Numbered from the stretch's first letter, positions 35,890-46,684 are shown. The stretch: DNA of 64,000 bases from Dermatemys mawii (GCA_007922305.1 ML677333.1:15770676-15834675); one strand, 5' to 3'. Numbers and translations: made by a program. Notes: generated by a model not told the origin, from the letters alone.

Positions 35890-36622
35890 TACTGGGCCTC
35901 ACTGTCAAAATGCTCCTTCAAAGTCTCATTTTGGTGTCCTTGCACCACAGCGCAGGGGTGAGCACCGTATACAGTTCCAGGAAGGTGGCTTTGTGCATCC
36001 AGAAGTTCTGCAGCCACTGCTCATCATCCCAAACCTGCATCGAGATGGAATCCCATCACTCAGTGCTTGTTTCTTGAGCCCAATAGCAACAGTCCACTGT
36101 GTGTAACTGGTCCATGAATGCCAACAGCAATCTTGAATTGTTTCTTTCCATGGCACTCAAAGCAGGGCGGAGCCCTTATCAGATTTGCAGCTCATGAAAT
36201 ACTGCACAATCAGCCATATTGTGTTCATAATGCTCATGAGGAGACTGGAGACATGTGCAGGATCCATGCTTTCAAACAGAGAAGGTGGTTGCAATTTACA
36301 GGGGCTGTCAAAAAGTGATATGAAATGTAATAAGAAGCCCATGGAATGAAGGGACGAAGAAAACTGCATCATGGGATGCTGAGTGCGCCCCTGTGAGGCA
36401 CTGTAATCCATTCCCAGAACACCCAGCGGCAAATAGTGGTAAGTAGCAAAGTGGGATAACTACCCATGGTGCACTGCTCTCGATGTCAATGCAAGAGCAC
36501 AAACTGCAGACACACTCCACTGTCATAAAGAGCATTGTGTGGATGTGCAAAAGCTATTTAACTGCAGAGGTAGATGATCATTGATGTAATTTAAGTCGAC
36601 TTAACTTAGTGTAGACATAGCC
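35890..36622 (-). mobile_element. PIF/Harbinger element fragment
   Basis: The right part ends 'cttagtgtagacatagcc', the usual Harbinger/MITE terminus in these genomes, just before TTA at 36,623-36,625. The left part is transposase N-terminal coding in antisense. Between them lie non-coding parts and the 'tcatgggatgctgagtgcg' type subterminal sequence. The DDE domain is missing, so this is a large internal or 3' deletion. Confidence 0.75.
35926..36100 (-). pseudogene. Harbinger transposase N-terminal fragment
   Basis: Read on the minus strand in the frame that differs from the longest ORF, the translation is 'WDSISMQVWDDEQWLQNFWM' followed by 'HKATFLELYTVLTPAL'. The same segment appears in the 52-kb copy as 'VWDDSQWLRNFRMHKGTFME'. 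This helix-rich part precedes the DDE domain in HARBI1-like transposases. The catalytic region is not present. Confidence 0.8.
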
Positions 36623-36625
36623 TTA

Positions 36626-36913
36626 GACCAGGTCTACACTATCGGCTGGATTGGCAGGTAGAGATCAATCTCTATTGAGTTTTAATTTATCACGTCTCGT
36701 CAAGATGCAATAAATCGGTCCCCAAAGCCAACTCTGGAACTCCAGCTCACCAGAAGGCGCAAGGAAGAGTCAACGGGAGAGCCTGCTGTCGACTGCTGCC
36801 ACCATGAGGATGGCAGGTAAGTCGACCTAAGATGCGTCAACTTCAGCTACCCTATTCACACAGCTGAAGTTGGGTATTTTAGGTCGACTCTCCCCGCTAG
36901 TGTAGACCAGGCT
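36626..36913. mobile_element. Harbinger-type MITE, TTA target duplication
   Basis: Terminal inverted repeats 'gaccaggtctacact' (left) and 'agtgtagaccaggct' (right) are flanked by TTA at 36,623-36,625 and 36,914-36,916. TTA is the classic PIF/Harbinger target site. The interior contains 'gtcgac' sites and no ORF. Confidence 0.9.
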
Positions 36914-37139
36914 TTAGATACCTCTAACATGGACAAGAAGTAGAAGAACAATTGAAGAGATGAGAAGGCATATCCCACAGAAGGGAACTATTATTGCTGA
37001 GACTACATACTTTCTCTGCTTCACTACAGAGTTTCTGCCTATAACCTCCCCCAGGCCCTTTCTGCTACAGTAATAAGAAACAACATACATATCTTCAAAC
37101 CACAACATATGTCATCATTTCCCACCCATCTGTAGCAAT

Positions 37140-37250
37140 AATGTTTACTTGCCTACTTCACGGGAGTATTGTGAAGAATAGCTAAAGCCTATACAGTGTT
37201 TTGAACATGTAAAGCACTACATAAATGCTAAGCAATAATATTACAGTTTG
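37140..37250 (+). repeat. MIR/L2-type SINE 3' part
   Basis: 'cttcacgggagtattgtgaa', then 'acatgtaaagcactacataa', then 'atgctaagcaataat' is the 3' portion of a MIR-type SINE with its LINE-derived gcgctatataa-like tail. Confidence 0.65.
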
Positions 37251-37296
37251 TAACTATGTCTTCAGAGCTTTGTAGTCAAAGCTAACCCTTACATGT

Positions 37297-37412
37297 AAAA
37301 GCAAAAAAGAGTCCTGTGGCAACTTATAGACTAACATATGTATTAGAGCATAAGCTTTTGTGGGTGAATACCCACTTCGTCAGATGATACAGGACTCTTT
37401 GTCGCTCCTTAT
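37297..37412 (-). mobile_element. Penelope-like terminal fragment
   Basis: The stretch 'gagcataagcttttgtgggt' then 'gaatacccacttcgtcagat' is the reverse complement of a Penelope 3'/pLTR type end. The 24,328-24,347 end shares the 'atc(c/t)ga(t/c)gaagtggg' piece. The fragment begins 'gcaaaaaagagtcctgtgg' and ends 'tacaggactctttgtcgc', an inverted pair, so the piece is itself a small foldback. Confidence 0.7.
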
Positions 37413-37665
37413 TACAGATGGAGTGTGATAAATAAAGTGGGGAGATAGCTCCATTTGATTGACACCCAGCCAGCCAGTTAGCTGTAAAATCCCTCCTGGT
37501 AGCTGTTCTTTATTTGCTTTACCTGTAAAGGGTTAAAAAGTCCCCCAAGTAAAGAAAAAAAGTGGACACCTGACCAAAAGAGCCAATGAGAAGGTAGAAC
37601 TTTTTAAAATTGGGAAAGAAACTTTCCCTTTGTCTGTTCCCTCTGAACTGAAGGGTCAGAGCAGC

Positions 37666-38025
37666 CATAGGTGTGCACACAGGGTGAGCCGGGTGTGCCC
37701 AGGCACACTCTAATGTCTCAAAAAAAAGTGGCTTTCAATGCACCTTTAAAAAAAATACAGGCATGTCACATCTTGCGCAAGGGTTCCGTTCCGCGGTTAC
37801 CACGTAAAGCGGAAACTGCGTATAGCCAGAACCCATTCACTTCAATGGCAGGCGAAATCGCGCCCCTACAGGAAGGTTTTTTTAAAAAAAATTCCCCCTT
37901 TTTTTTTGTTTTGCCGACCGCATAAAGCTGAAATCGCGTATGTTAAATACGCCTAAGATGAGACATGCCTGTAAATAAAATTCCCTGTGTGCACACCCTA
38001 ATGAAATGTGTTGCGCATGCCTATG
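37666..38025. mobile_element. hAT MITE with perfect 8-bp TSD, inserted in the LTR
   Basis: AGAGCAGC occurs immediately on both sides (37,658-37,665 and 38,026-38,033). The ends 'cataggtgtgcacac' and 'ttgcgcatgcctatg' are inverted repeats with some mismatches. Subterminal 'gtgtgcacacagggtga' also mirrors 'ccctgtgtgcacacc'. The interior was later split by the MITE at 37,758-37,971. Confidence 0.9.
37758..37971. mobile_element. TA-flanked MITE (Tc1/mariner-like) nested in the hAT MITE
   Basis: The ends 'caggcatgtcacatctt' and 'aagatgagacatgcctg' are near-perfect inverted repeats flanked by TA (37,756-37,757 and 37,972-37,973), the target of Tc1/mariner transposases. CpG-rich internal sequence ('ttccgcggttaccacg') survives, suggesting a younger age than its hosts. 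There is no transposase ORF. Confidence 0.82.
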
Positions 38026-38683
38026 AGAGCAGCCATACTATCAGCAGCTAAGCCAGGTCTAATTACAAGTCATCAGATCATGCCTAGAACTATTTATTTG
38101 AACTCCAATGTGTAAGTAGATCAGAATGTTTAACTAGGTGTGATTAGGATTATTTCTTTTATTTCTTATTGGCTTGCGGACTCCTCTGTGCTAACCCTGG
38201 ATGTTTTTGTTTGCTTGTAACCTTTAAGCTGAACCCCCAAGAAAGCTATTTGGGGTGCTTGATTTTTGGAATTGCTCTTTTAAAATCTAGCAAAAGCCTA
38301 AGTTCCAGATGTACTTTCTTTTTGTTTTTAATAAAATTTACCTTTTTTAAGAACAGGATTGGATTTTTGGTGTCCTAAGAGGTTTGTGCATGTTGTTTGA
38401 TTAGCTGGTAGCCACAGCTATTTTCCTTTGTGTCCTTTTTCAGCTTTTCCCCAGAGGGAGGTGAAAGGGCTTGAGGGCACTCCACAGGGAGAAATTGCCA
38501 AATGCTTCTTCCTGGGTTCAAAGGGTGTTTTGTTGTATTTGGGTGGTGGCAGCATTTACCAAGCCAAGGTCAGAGAATAGCTGTAACCTCAGGAGTTTAA
38601 TACAAGCCTGGAGTGACAAGTATTAATTTTTAAAATCTTTGCTGGTCCCATTTCTGCACTCAGAATGACAGAGCTGAGATTCA

Positions 38684-38756
38684 CCCTTGACAGGGGTAAC
38701 TGAGATAGAGAGGGTATGGCCTTGACAGGGGTAACTGAGACAGAGAGGGTATGGCC
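38684..38756. repeat. Tandem duplication of about 36 bp
   Basis: 'cttgacaggggtaactgaga' followed by 'agagagggtatggc' occurs twice in direct succession with one C/T difference. The copies begin near 38,686 and 38,721. The repeat sits exactly between the end of the LTR and the start of the Harbinger end at about 38,757. Confidence 0.85.
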
Positions 38757-39115
38757 TGGTCTACACTACCAATTAATTCAGAATTAGCCGCATTATACTG
38801 AATTAAAACTGAATCCATCCACACAACCAACCCATTTATGTCAAAATTAATGGCTCTTAAATCCTATTTCTGTTCTCCATCTCAGCAAAGGGAGCAGCAC
38901 TAAATCTGGCATCGCTGTTCCAGATTTGAGGTATAGTGGATGCAATTTGACGCTATTGGCCTCTGGGAGCTATCCCACAATGCTCCATTGTGACTGCTCT
39001 GGACAGAACTCTCAGCTGAGATGCACTGGCCAGGTAGACAGGAAAAGCCCCGGGAACTTTTGAATTTAATTTCCTGTTTGGCCAGTGTGGCGAGCTCGTC
39101 AGCACAGGTGACCAG
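38757..39115 (+). mobile_element. Harbinger 5' end fragment
   Basis: The left terminus 'ggcctggtctacact' is followed by 'gggagctatcccacaatgct', 'ccattgtgactgctctggac' and 'ctggccaggtagacaggaaa'. I recognise this as the 5' flank upstream of the MYB/SANT-like gene in full Harbinger copies. The coding region is missing; the match stops after 'gtcagcacaggtgacca'. Confidence 0.65.
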
Positions 39116-39139
39116 GCAGAGCCCACCATCTCAGTTGGC

Positions 39140-39225
39140 CTAAGTGACTTACCTGAGGTCACTTCATGAGAAGGTGCAGTGATTACAATCCAATTCCCTG
39201 GTCTCTGCCCATATCACTTGTTGGC
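39140..39225 (-). repeat. MIR SINE fragment
   Basis: 'aagtgacttacctgaggtca' followed by a degenerate 'caatccaattccctggtctc' is the antisense 5'-middle part of a MIR. Short and diverged. Confidence 0.5.
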
Positions 39226-39235
39226 TTGAGTTTTG

Positions 39236-39450
39236 CAGGTCTATACTACTACAAATAAGTTGATCTAACTTATATTACTCAGGGGTGTGAAAAAGGCACC
39301 TCCCTGAGTGACGTAAGTTACACCAACTTTAGTGCTGTCCACACTGGCACTATGTCAGTGGGAGACACTCTCCCACCAGCATACAGCGTCTTCCTCAGAC
39401 ACGCTACAGCAGGGCAGCTGTGCCAATGCAGCGATTCTAGTGTAGATCTG
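39236..39450. mobile_element. Harbinger-type MITE
   Basis: 'caggtctatact' at left mirrors 'agtgtagatctg' at right. The interior holds 'gtgacgtaagttacaccaac', with 'ataagttgatctaacttata' near the left, a foldback pattern. The target duplication is not clean. No ORF. Confidence 0.65.
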
Positions 39451-39454
39451 CCCT

Positions 39455-40188
39455 GAGTGTCTGCAGCTCAGGAGATTCAGGACTATTTCCACAATAAAAG
39501 CAGTTAGTTTGGTACACAGTTATTCATAATGTCATATTATTTGTTGTTCAGTTATTCAGATGGTCAGTATTTGTGAAAATGGTTGCAAAGCCTTTCACCG
39601 GTTCTATAATGAATATTTGAAAACTCATACCTCATACAAGAAGTACACAATCTACTATTTGTTATTGATCACTCACTATTGGTTACTCTCCTATTCAGAA
39701 AGTTTGAGTTATCCAGGGAAGGAGCATGGACATGACTGAGCTGACTACGCACGTACCATGAATAACAAAATAGCAAGGAGCCAAAGTGAGAAGTTAAAAA
39801 AAGGTCCACACAAACCACTTTGAAAATGCCTATGAATAATAAATACATTTGTAGAAATCTGAATCTGTGGACAATTTGTTAAATGGAAAAAACACGAGTT
39901 AAATTTGCTGTGAATAATATTCATAATGAATAGAGCATGAAACTACTCCTGACCAACCAAATGGTAGGCATTGAGTCTGCTGATCTTCCTCATTTCCCAA
40001 GCCAATCAGAAAACACTTTCATCAGTGTCATTAGAAACCAATATACAACATTTCATGTTGAAACTGATAATACAGCATATATCATCTACTCAGCCACTAT
40101 CTGAAACTGTCATCCATAGGTGTTCAATGAGGAGAAAATATTACATTTTGGTGGAAAGTATTCACTACTATCCAAAGTATCCAGTACA
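39455..40188. other. No gene recognised
   Basis: AT-rich DNA with random-looking ORFs. Nothing further is visible. Confidence 0.35.
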
Positions 40189-40196
40189 GAACAGAT

Positions 40197-40787
40197 CAGG
40201 GGTGGGCAAACTATGGCCTGAGGACCAATTCTGTCTGGCTCCCCGAGCTCCCAGCAGCAGAGACTAGCTCCTTCCCCCTCCCTTGCTATCCCCTCTCCCC
40301 CCGCCCCCCCAAGTCTTAGCAGCGTGGTAAGGGGGCCGGGGGATTGGATAAAGGCCAGAAGGTCTTGGGGGTGGTTAGGGGACAGGGAACAGGGGGGTTG
40401 GATAGGGCGTGTGAGTCCCAGGGGGCCTGTCAGGGAGCGGGAGTGTGGTTAGGTGTCAGGGCAGTCAGGGAACAGGGGCAGGAGGGTTGAATAGGGAATG
40501 GGGTCCTGGTGGGTGATTAGGGGCAGGATCTCTGGAGAGGGCAATCAGGGGACAAGGAGTGGGGGACTTAGGGAGTGGGGTCTTGGTGGGGGTGGTTAGG
40601 GCAGGGGTCTCTGGAGGGATTAGTCAGGGGACAAGGAGTGGGGGGTGGATAGGTTGGAGGTTCTGAAGGGGGAAGTGGATGGGGGTGCGACCAGACTGTT
40701 TGGGGAAGCACTGCCTTCCCTACCTGGCCCGCCATACAATTTTGAACCCCGATGTGGCCCTTGGGCCAAAAAGTTTGCCCATCCCTG
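40197..40787. mobile_element. hAT element with G-rich internal repeats
   Basis: Ends 'caggggtgggcaaacta' and 'agtttgcccatccctg' form inverted repeats. The flanks GAACAGAT (40,189-40,196) and GAATAGAT (40,788-40,795) match at 7 of 8. From about 40,320 to 40,680 the interior is a run of degenerate 'gggagtggggtc...ggtggttagggg' units, i.e. an internal minisatellite. No transposase is encoded; ORFs here follow the G-rich composition. Confidence 0.9.
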
Positions 40788-40799
40788 GAATAGATTATT

Positions 40800-42075
40800 T
40801 ACTCAAACCATTACTACACAGACAGTAACAGATGTTTGCACACTAGGCAGATTATTACTTGTGTCTGTGCTGTGCATCTTGGCACTTCAATCTTTAACTT
40901 CTTCGCTTAGGAGGAAACATCACCTGGAGTAGGAAAAGATCCAAGAACAGACAACCAAAAAAGAAGAGAATGGGTGGAAAGAAAATGGGAAGAAAACTGC
41001 TAAAGAAAGAAATGTCTCTTGTTCTTGACAGCTGCTTTTTCTTTTTATTGAAATAGAGAAAGTTTTTCTTTGTTCCAGCTTGAGTTCAGAGGAATATGGG
41101 GTCTGCTGCTTTTGCTCCTCAGAAGGTGTGAGTCAGTCCATAAAACTCAGAGTTTCCCCAACCACTATAGGAAGCTTGTCCAAAACTTTGGGAAGAAGGG
41201 GCGCTCAACTCAAACAGCAGGTTGTGCAGTGGTATATCTATTATAACACAGCAGCATGTATATCACAAGTCTTTATCAAATGTGCCAGAAGACTTTTTCA
41301 GTCAGGATTACACCATCAAAGCTTCATGGTATCACTCAGTAGTGTTGATTTTGAAAAAAATTCTGAAAATAAAACATCTGCCAGAGCAGTACATTTATTA
41401 CAGCAAAAAGCAGCCTAGCGTTGCATGAAAATTTGGCCATAAAGTCAAAGTCTATTCTAAATCACTCAGGAGACCATTTTTGGAATAAGACTATCTCAGA
41501 GTTGCTATGGCAAAATGTATGCTATTAGTTCCTGCTAGAACAGTAATGATGTTCATGGCTACAATAAACCCATAGAACCATTTTCCTTAGAGGATTTCAC
41601 CAAAGTTTTTCTATACTTACAATGCGTAAGTCTCCATTATGTCCCATGATTAAGGGCAATATACTGCCTTCTGTTTTCAGTTCAAGCTGAAGAGAACACT
41701 GGGGTGGATATGGTCCTAGTCTTACAGTTAATATGGAACTCAGTGATTTCCAAGATAGATGTGAGACCCATGTGTGAGCAGGAACACAGCAAACAAAGAA
41801 TACAAAAGAAATCCCAATCATATTATTTTCACTTGCACAGATGTAAGGATCCAGTCCTGCAAAGGGATCCACATAGGAATAGGAATCCAGCTGTGGGGAT
41901 CCCTGTAAAGGGATCAGGCTCTAAGATAGAAGTAACTTTACTGTGATCAGTGGAGTTACACCAGTATAAAACTGATGGGAGAAGAATTAAGACAACTGTT
42001 TTAAGAATCTGTAAACATTTCTAAAAGTGGTTTCTAGCAACTGTGGCATATGCCAAAAACATGACTGGGTGGTTG
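40800..42075. other. No gene recognised; palindromic repeat near 41,850
   Basis: A 112-codon + ORF (41,080-41,418) has no recognisable motif. At about 41,845-41,985 'ccagtcctgcaaagggatcc' and 'gggatccctgtaaagggatc' form imperfect inverted arms of a palindromic MITE. Confidence 0.4.
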
Positions 42076-42079
42076 CAAG

Positions 42080-42794
42080 TGTGCGGCGACTCACCTTACG
42101 GCACCTCCTGCTGGTCTATCCAGGGAATTAGCTTGTCCATCTCTCTGGAGCGCCCTCTGCAGGCCGTAGTCCTGCTTGCACTGCCCCGTGTTCCTCCCTA
42201 GATCCTGGTGCCCTCTTCCCTAGGGTGCTTACCCCTGCAGTACCCCCACAGTCTCAGGGTCTCCCCTCAGAGCCTCCAACCCTCTAAGCCCCACCTTGCT
42301 TCAGTCTAGGCAACTGCCAGTCACCACTTACCCCCGTTCGCTGGGGCAGATTGCAGTGTAATTGCCACTCATCATTAGCAAGGAGGGTTTGGCCTGCTGT
42401 TTCTGCCACTGTAGCCATGGACTGCCCCCTGCAACTCCAGTAGCCCTTTGTTGGGCCCTCTCCTAGGCCCTGCAGCCTGGGGTTTCCAGGCCAGAGCTCC
42501 CCCAGCAACTCTTGCCTTGCCCCAGCCCTGAACCACTCTAGATACCTTGTCAAGCTCCCCAGCAGCCAGGCCTGTCTACCTCTGCAGTCAGAGGAGACTC
42601 TCTTTTCACTCCTGGCTTCCCTGCCTTTATATAGCCATCTGGGTCTGTTTGGGGCATGGCTCCCAGCTGAGCCTGCCTCCCAATCAGCCCAGCTTTTCCC
42701 TACTCAGCCTGGGAGCAGCTTGCCCCCAGCCACAGCCCTTCCCAGGGCTGTTTTAACCCTTTTTCTGCAGGAGTGGGGCAACCGCCCCACTACA
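42080..42794 (-). mobile_element. LTR-like repeat on the minus strand
   Basis: Read on the minus strand the block starts 'tgtagtggggcggttgcccc', carries a TATA-like 'ggctatataaaggc' (42,624-42,642), and ends 'gtcgccgcaca'. It begins TG, ends CA and has the promoter box in the first third, as an LTR would. It is GC-rich relative to its flanks. No retroviral coding sequence is attached. The family is one I recognise as a dispersed turtle repeat; a non-LTR origin cannot be excluded. Confidence 0.5.
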
Positions 42795-42819
42795 GTGGTA
42801 TATTATGTATATAGCAATA

Positions 42820-42885
42820 GCGCCCAAAATGTGTGAGGCGCTGTACAGACATGTCGGATATACTGTCCCTGATTCAAAGAGCTTA
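42820..42885. repeat. Old SINE/LINE tail fragment
   Basis: 'tgtgaggcgctgtacagaca' and 'tactgtccctgattcaaaga' resemble the antisense tail shared by MIR-like repeats, also seen at 32,900. Short and diverged. Confidence 0.45.
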
Positions 42886-42929
42886 GAAACACACATATAC
42901 TTAATTGTATGCACGTGAACAGCCCCAAT

Positions 42930-43812
42930 GGTTATGTCTGGAGTGCAGAGTTAGCCTGGGCTAACCTACCACAGGTGGAGCATCCCCATTGCAATGCCTT
43001 AGCCATTCCAGATCCATGTAACTACGTCGACAGTGGGCTGGGATGGATTTTTGCTGGGATATCCCGTGGTTCTTAGTCAGTCATTAAATTGGGCTGCTCT
43101 GTGAATTCATTCTCAGGGTTCTCTCTCTCTGTCTCTCTCGCCTCGTGTGGAGCTGCTGTCTGTGGCAGTGACAGGAAAACAATACTTGTACGTAAATAAC
43201 TCCCAAGTGGACTTACTCATTACGAATGCAGACATGCTGAAGGTGAAAGCAACCAGTGTTTGGCTACAAGAACTTGTAATAAGAATGTTATTAAGAAATT
43301 AAGTCTGCAAATCACAAAGTGATTCACAGCACACCTGACTGACTTCTCTGCCTTTTCATTTCTTTCCCGTCAACTAAACATAAAAGTGTCATTCTGGATA
43401 CATTTCCACAAATTATGGGTCTTCCTAAGATCACACTACAGCTTTACCAGAAGGCTGGTGCCAGCTCCTGCCCAGCAGCCAGCACAGAAGGAGGAGGGTT
43501 TCTTGGCCAGCATCTCTGTTCAAATGCTGTGGAATGCATCAGAAATGGAGCAGGCAACTGTGGGAATAAATGGCTGAGCCAGAGGATTTCCAGTGCAGAA
43601 AGGAGTTCGACAAGAAAGTACATCCCAGGGAGGATTGTGGGATAGAACTGGAGAACTAACAGCACTTGGGCTTGATTAGACTGCATTCTCACAACAAAGA
43701 AGGTGGGTCGCCAGCCCAGTATAACAGAAAACCCAGGCTCAAGCCTGTATATTGAACCACACCCGGGTTCAAAGCACCTCAGGTTCAGGCTAGAGGTTTT
43801 TTAGTGTAGATA
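42930..43812. mobile_element. Possible DNA transposon remnant
   Basis: The left end 'ggttatgtctggagtgcaga' and the right end 'ggttttttagtgtagata' have the 'gtctacact'-type terminus in opposite orientation. Subterminal 'ttagcctgggctaacc' and 'aggttcaggctagagg' are loosely inverted. The middle contains a (CT)n run (43,121-43,139) and unique-looking sequence. Boundaries and family are uncertain and it could be two elements. Confidence 0.4.
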
Positions 43813-43814
43813 GA

Positions 43815-45535
43815 AGGGAGATCAGGGGCAACGCTAATGTATTATGTACTTCTGCAGAGAAGACACACCTACTGAGAGGTATTAGACTAGATGTGCCTAA
43901 AGTAATGTACATGCGTAAAAACTGACAGCGTCAGGACCCAAAATAGTATAACACATGAAAGTAGGGGAAAAGGGATATAACATGTCAAATGACAAGATGA
44001 TCCCTTCTTTTTTATAATATACAAGTAGACTTGGCAGAATTCATTTTTAATAATGTCAATGGATAATACCAATGTTTATTTTTAAGCTTATTTTTAGCTT
44101 TTTTACTTAAATTTTCACAGCTGTGCAAAATAATGGATTTTGAGCTTTTTTTTATTTTTGCCAATCTAAATTTTGACAGTTGCAGAAAATTATGGGAGGG
44201 ATGAGACAATAATCATTTAATGTTGTTGCAGGGTACTTTTGTGTCCCGTAGGAGCGAAGCACACAAACAGCTGTTGAATAGAAGTAGTGAGTTTATTGAA
44301 GGCAAAGTGACACACCTGCAGCGGGGGCTCCACTTACTGCTGTCACTAAATGGGGACCTGGCACATTGGAGCAATGCCTGGGGAAGAAGCTCACTAAGTG
44401 TGAGAATATAGGCAAAGAAATAATTGAAGTATTTGCATTTTATACATATTTTATTAATAACTAATATTTTATTTTTGTTTTAATTGGGATTATATAATAT
44501 AAGCAGGTGTTTTACTATTTTTTTTTTTTAGTTTCCATACTATAGATAAATACTGGGCACTGATTTAATTCGGTCTGAGAACTATACAAAAACAGAGCAG
44601 GAACTGATAACACTAACTTTGAGTACCCCTTCCTTCCCAGGAGTGGGAGGGGGGGCATGAACACCCTTTCCTTCCCTGGAGTCAAGGGGGAGAGCGCCTA
44701 GCACTTATTCATGACAATATTTTTCGTGCCCTTACAAATGTCAGTAGATACAGATTCAAAAGTTAAAGTTTTAGAGCTTTTAAAACACAAATTGTCAACA
44801 TTGCATGTCAAAATATACAAGGAAATTTATTTAAATCAAACTGTAATAAGTTCTCAAGCATCATTTTTCTTACTTTGCCTATTAGAAATTTTGATTGATG
44901 GAAATATTTTTTGCAAATTTGTTTGTGTTCTATCAAATCAATATTTACCAGTAATAATCTAATCATTCCAAGCCTATATATAAACAATCCCTGGCCTCCC
45001 TCCTAACTAGTCATGACTACCTCCTTATGTATTCTGTTAAATGCCACATTTTTAAAAAAATTGGTTTCAATCTTATTTATTGCCTGCATTTATTATTTAA
45101 TTTTAACTATTATCAGGCTTTTTATATTTCACCCTTGTTTAACCCTTGCCTTTTTTCTAGTTGTTAGTTTTATACATGATTTATCTATGTCTTAAACAAA
45201 TAATGAATCCACAAGCTATTCACATCATTTTAGTGATTTTGTTTTTTTAAAATGTTGGCACCTGGTCTATTTTCTATCACCTGTATTCTAAAGGTTTTAA
45301 CCTTTGCCTATCAATGATATTTGTCCTCACAGCATAACACCTTCATTTAGCCTACATTCTCAGTTCTAAGATGTTGCCTACTCGTTAGATTATGATAACC
45401 ATTACATTTCCACTCCATTCCCTCCCATAACTCTCCTTCTCCTACATAACTACCAAAGACCAGTTAATCCAATTAAGAAGAGGTTTTAGGGCTACAAAAC
45501 AGTGGGTCAGATTCTAATTGATGCTAGATTTAAGG
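43815..45535. other. No gene recognised; AT-rich repeats
   Basis: At 44,020-44,210 'ttatttttaagcttattttt' and 'ttttgacagttgcagaaaat' look like a dispersed AT-rich repeat. 44,220-44,420 is GC-richer and may be an LTR piece ('gtgagtttattgaaggcaaa'), but I cannot assign it. The rest is AT-rich with no coding signal. Confidence 0.3.
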
Positions 45536-45545
45536 TGCTCTAAAC

Positions 45546-45951
45546 CAATGGTTCTCAACCAGGGGTACACATATCCCTGGGCTTACACAGAGATCTTCCA
45601 GGGGATACATCAACTGATCTAGATATTTGCCTAGTTTTACCACAGGCTACATAAAAAGCACTAATGAAGTCAGTACAAACTAAAATTTCATATAACTTGT
45701 TTATACTGCTCTATATACTACACACTGAACTGTAAGTGCAATATTTATATTCCTATTGATTTATTTTATAATTAGATGGTAAAAATGAGAAAGTAAGCAA
45801 TTTTTCAGCAATATTGTGCTGTGACACTATTGTATTTGTATGTCTGATTTTGTAAGCAAGCATTTTTTAAGTGAGCTGAAACTTGGGGGTACACAAGACA
45901 AATCAGACTCTTGAAAGGGGTACAATAATCTGGAAAGGCTGAGAACAACTG
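45546..45951. mobile_element. hAT-type MITE with 8-bp TSD
   Basis: Flanks CTCTAAAC (45,538-45,545) and CTCTAAGC (45,952-45,959) match at 7 of 8. The left end 'caatggttctcaaccaggg' is mirrored by 'aaggctgagaacaactg'. The subterminal 'ggggtacac' also recurs near the right end. The AT-rich centre has no ORF. Confidence 0.88.
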
Positions 45952-45959
45952 CTCTAAGC

Positions 45960-46680
45960 CACCATTCCACTCCACTAATCCTGAACTGCCCAGGGTACCA
46001 AGGCAACTCCTGGCATCAGTTACAGAAGTTTAAGGGCTGCATTAAAGTACGCTTGCTGCAGGGACCAGTGTGCTAGGACATAAGGTGCACCACTGTGTGC
46101 TATATTCTGCTCCAGCACATCCCCAACACATCTATTCTTCTGTAAGCGAATCTTCAGATGATGCAGTAAAAAGCAGGTAAAGTTGGAGCCAAAAATCTGG
46201 CCTAGTGTGTTTAGCCACATCACTGTGCAGGGGCAGAGAGAAGGGCATTAAGATGTGCTTCTCAGGAAAACTGTCTAGGGGTAGCTCCTGCTCCATGAGG
46301 CTGCAGGAGATATTAAAGGTACCTCTTTTAAACCAATGGATTTATTGTAGATTTACACCAATGACAGAAGAGAACTCGATCCAATATGAACACTCACAAT
46401 GTGGGTGCAATCAGACAGATATATCCAGCAATAAGTTTATCCTTCATAAAAGGCCAGATAAAGAACCAGACACAAAGCAGGTGACCACAGACCATAAGAA
46501 ATGCTGCCTCTGGGAAATTTTAAGTTGTTTGTCAATCAGTGAACAAATGGCAGGGAAATAATAGTATTTTACACTTCTATAGAACCTTTCATCTTAGAAT
46601 GGCAATGTATTTTAAACACATTATTAAACCTTACATCACTATGCTAAAAAGCTATTATTAGAGCTGGACAAAATAGGGGT
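45960..46680. other. No gene recognised
   Basis: A 118-codon + ORF at 46,205-46,561 carries no domain and no exon context. Near 46,655 'attagagctggacaaaat' resembles the left end of the MITE at 49,569 but is not followed by a matching right end. Confidence 0.35.
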
Positions 46681-46684
46681 GATG

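Larger units (their letters stand above)
37424..38692 (+). mobile_element. Solo LTR-like repeat, interrupted by nested elements
   Basis: Outside the insert at 37,666-38,025 the sequence runs from 'tgtgataaataaagtgggg' through 'acctgtaaagggttaaaaag' and 'ccaaaagagccaatgagaag'. It continues with 'ttaataaaatttaccttttt' (polyadenylation-type signal at about 38,329) and ends near '...cttgaca'. It begins TG and ends CA, has no ORF, and I recognise it as an LTR-like dispersed turtle repeat. I found no convincing short target duplication. Removing the insert and one TSD copy rejoins the flanking sequence cleanly. Confidence 0.55.

Noticed and set aside
41080..41418. 112-codon + ORF with a Cys-rich start
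   Set aside because: No recognised motif, no splice context, AT-rich tail; likely chance.
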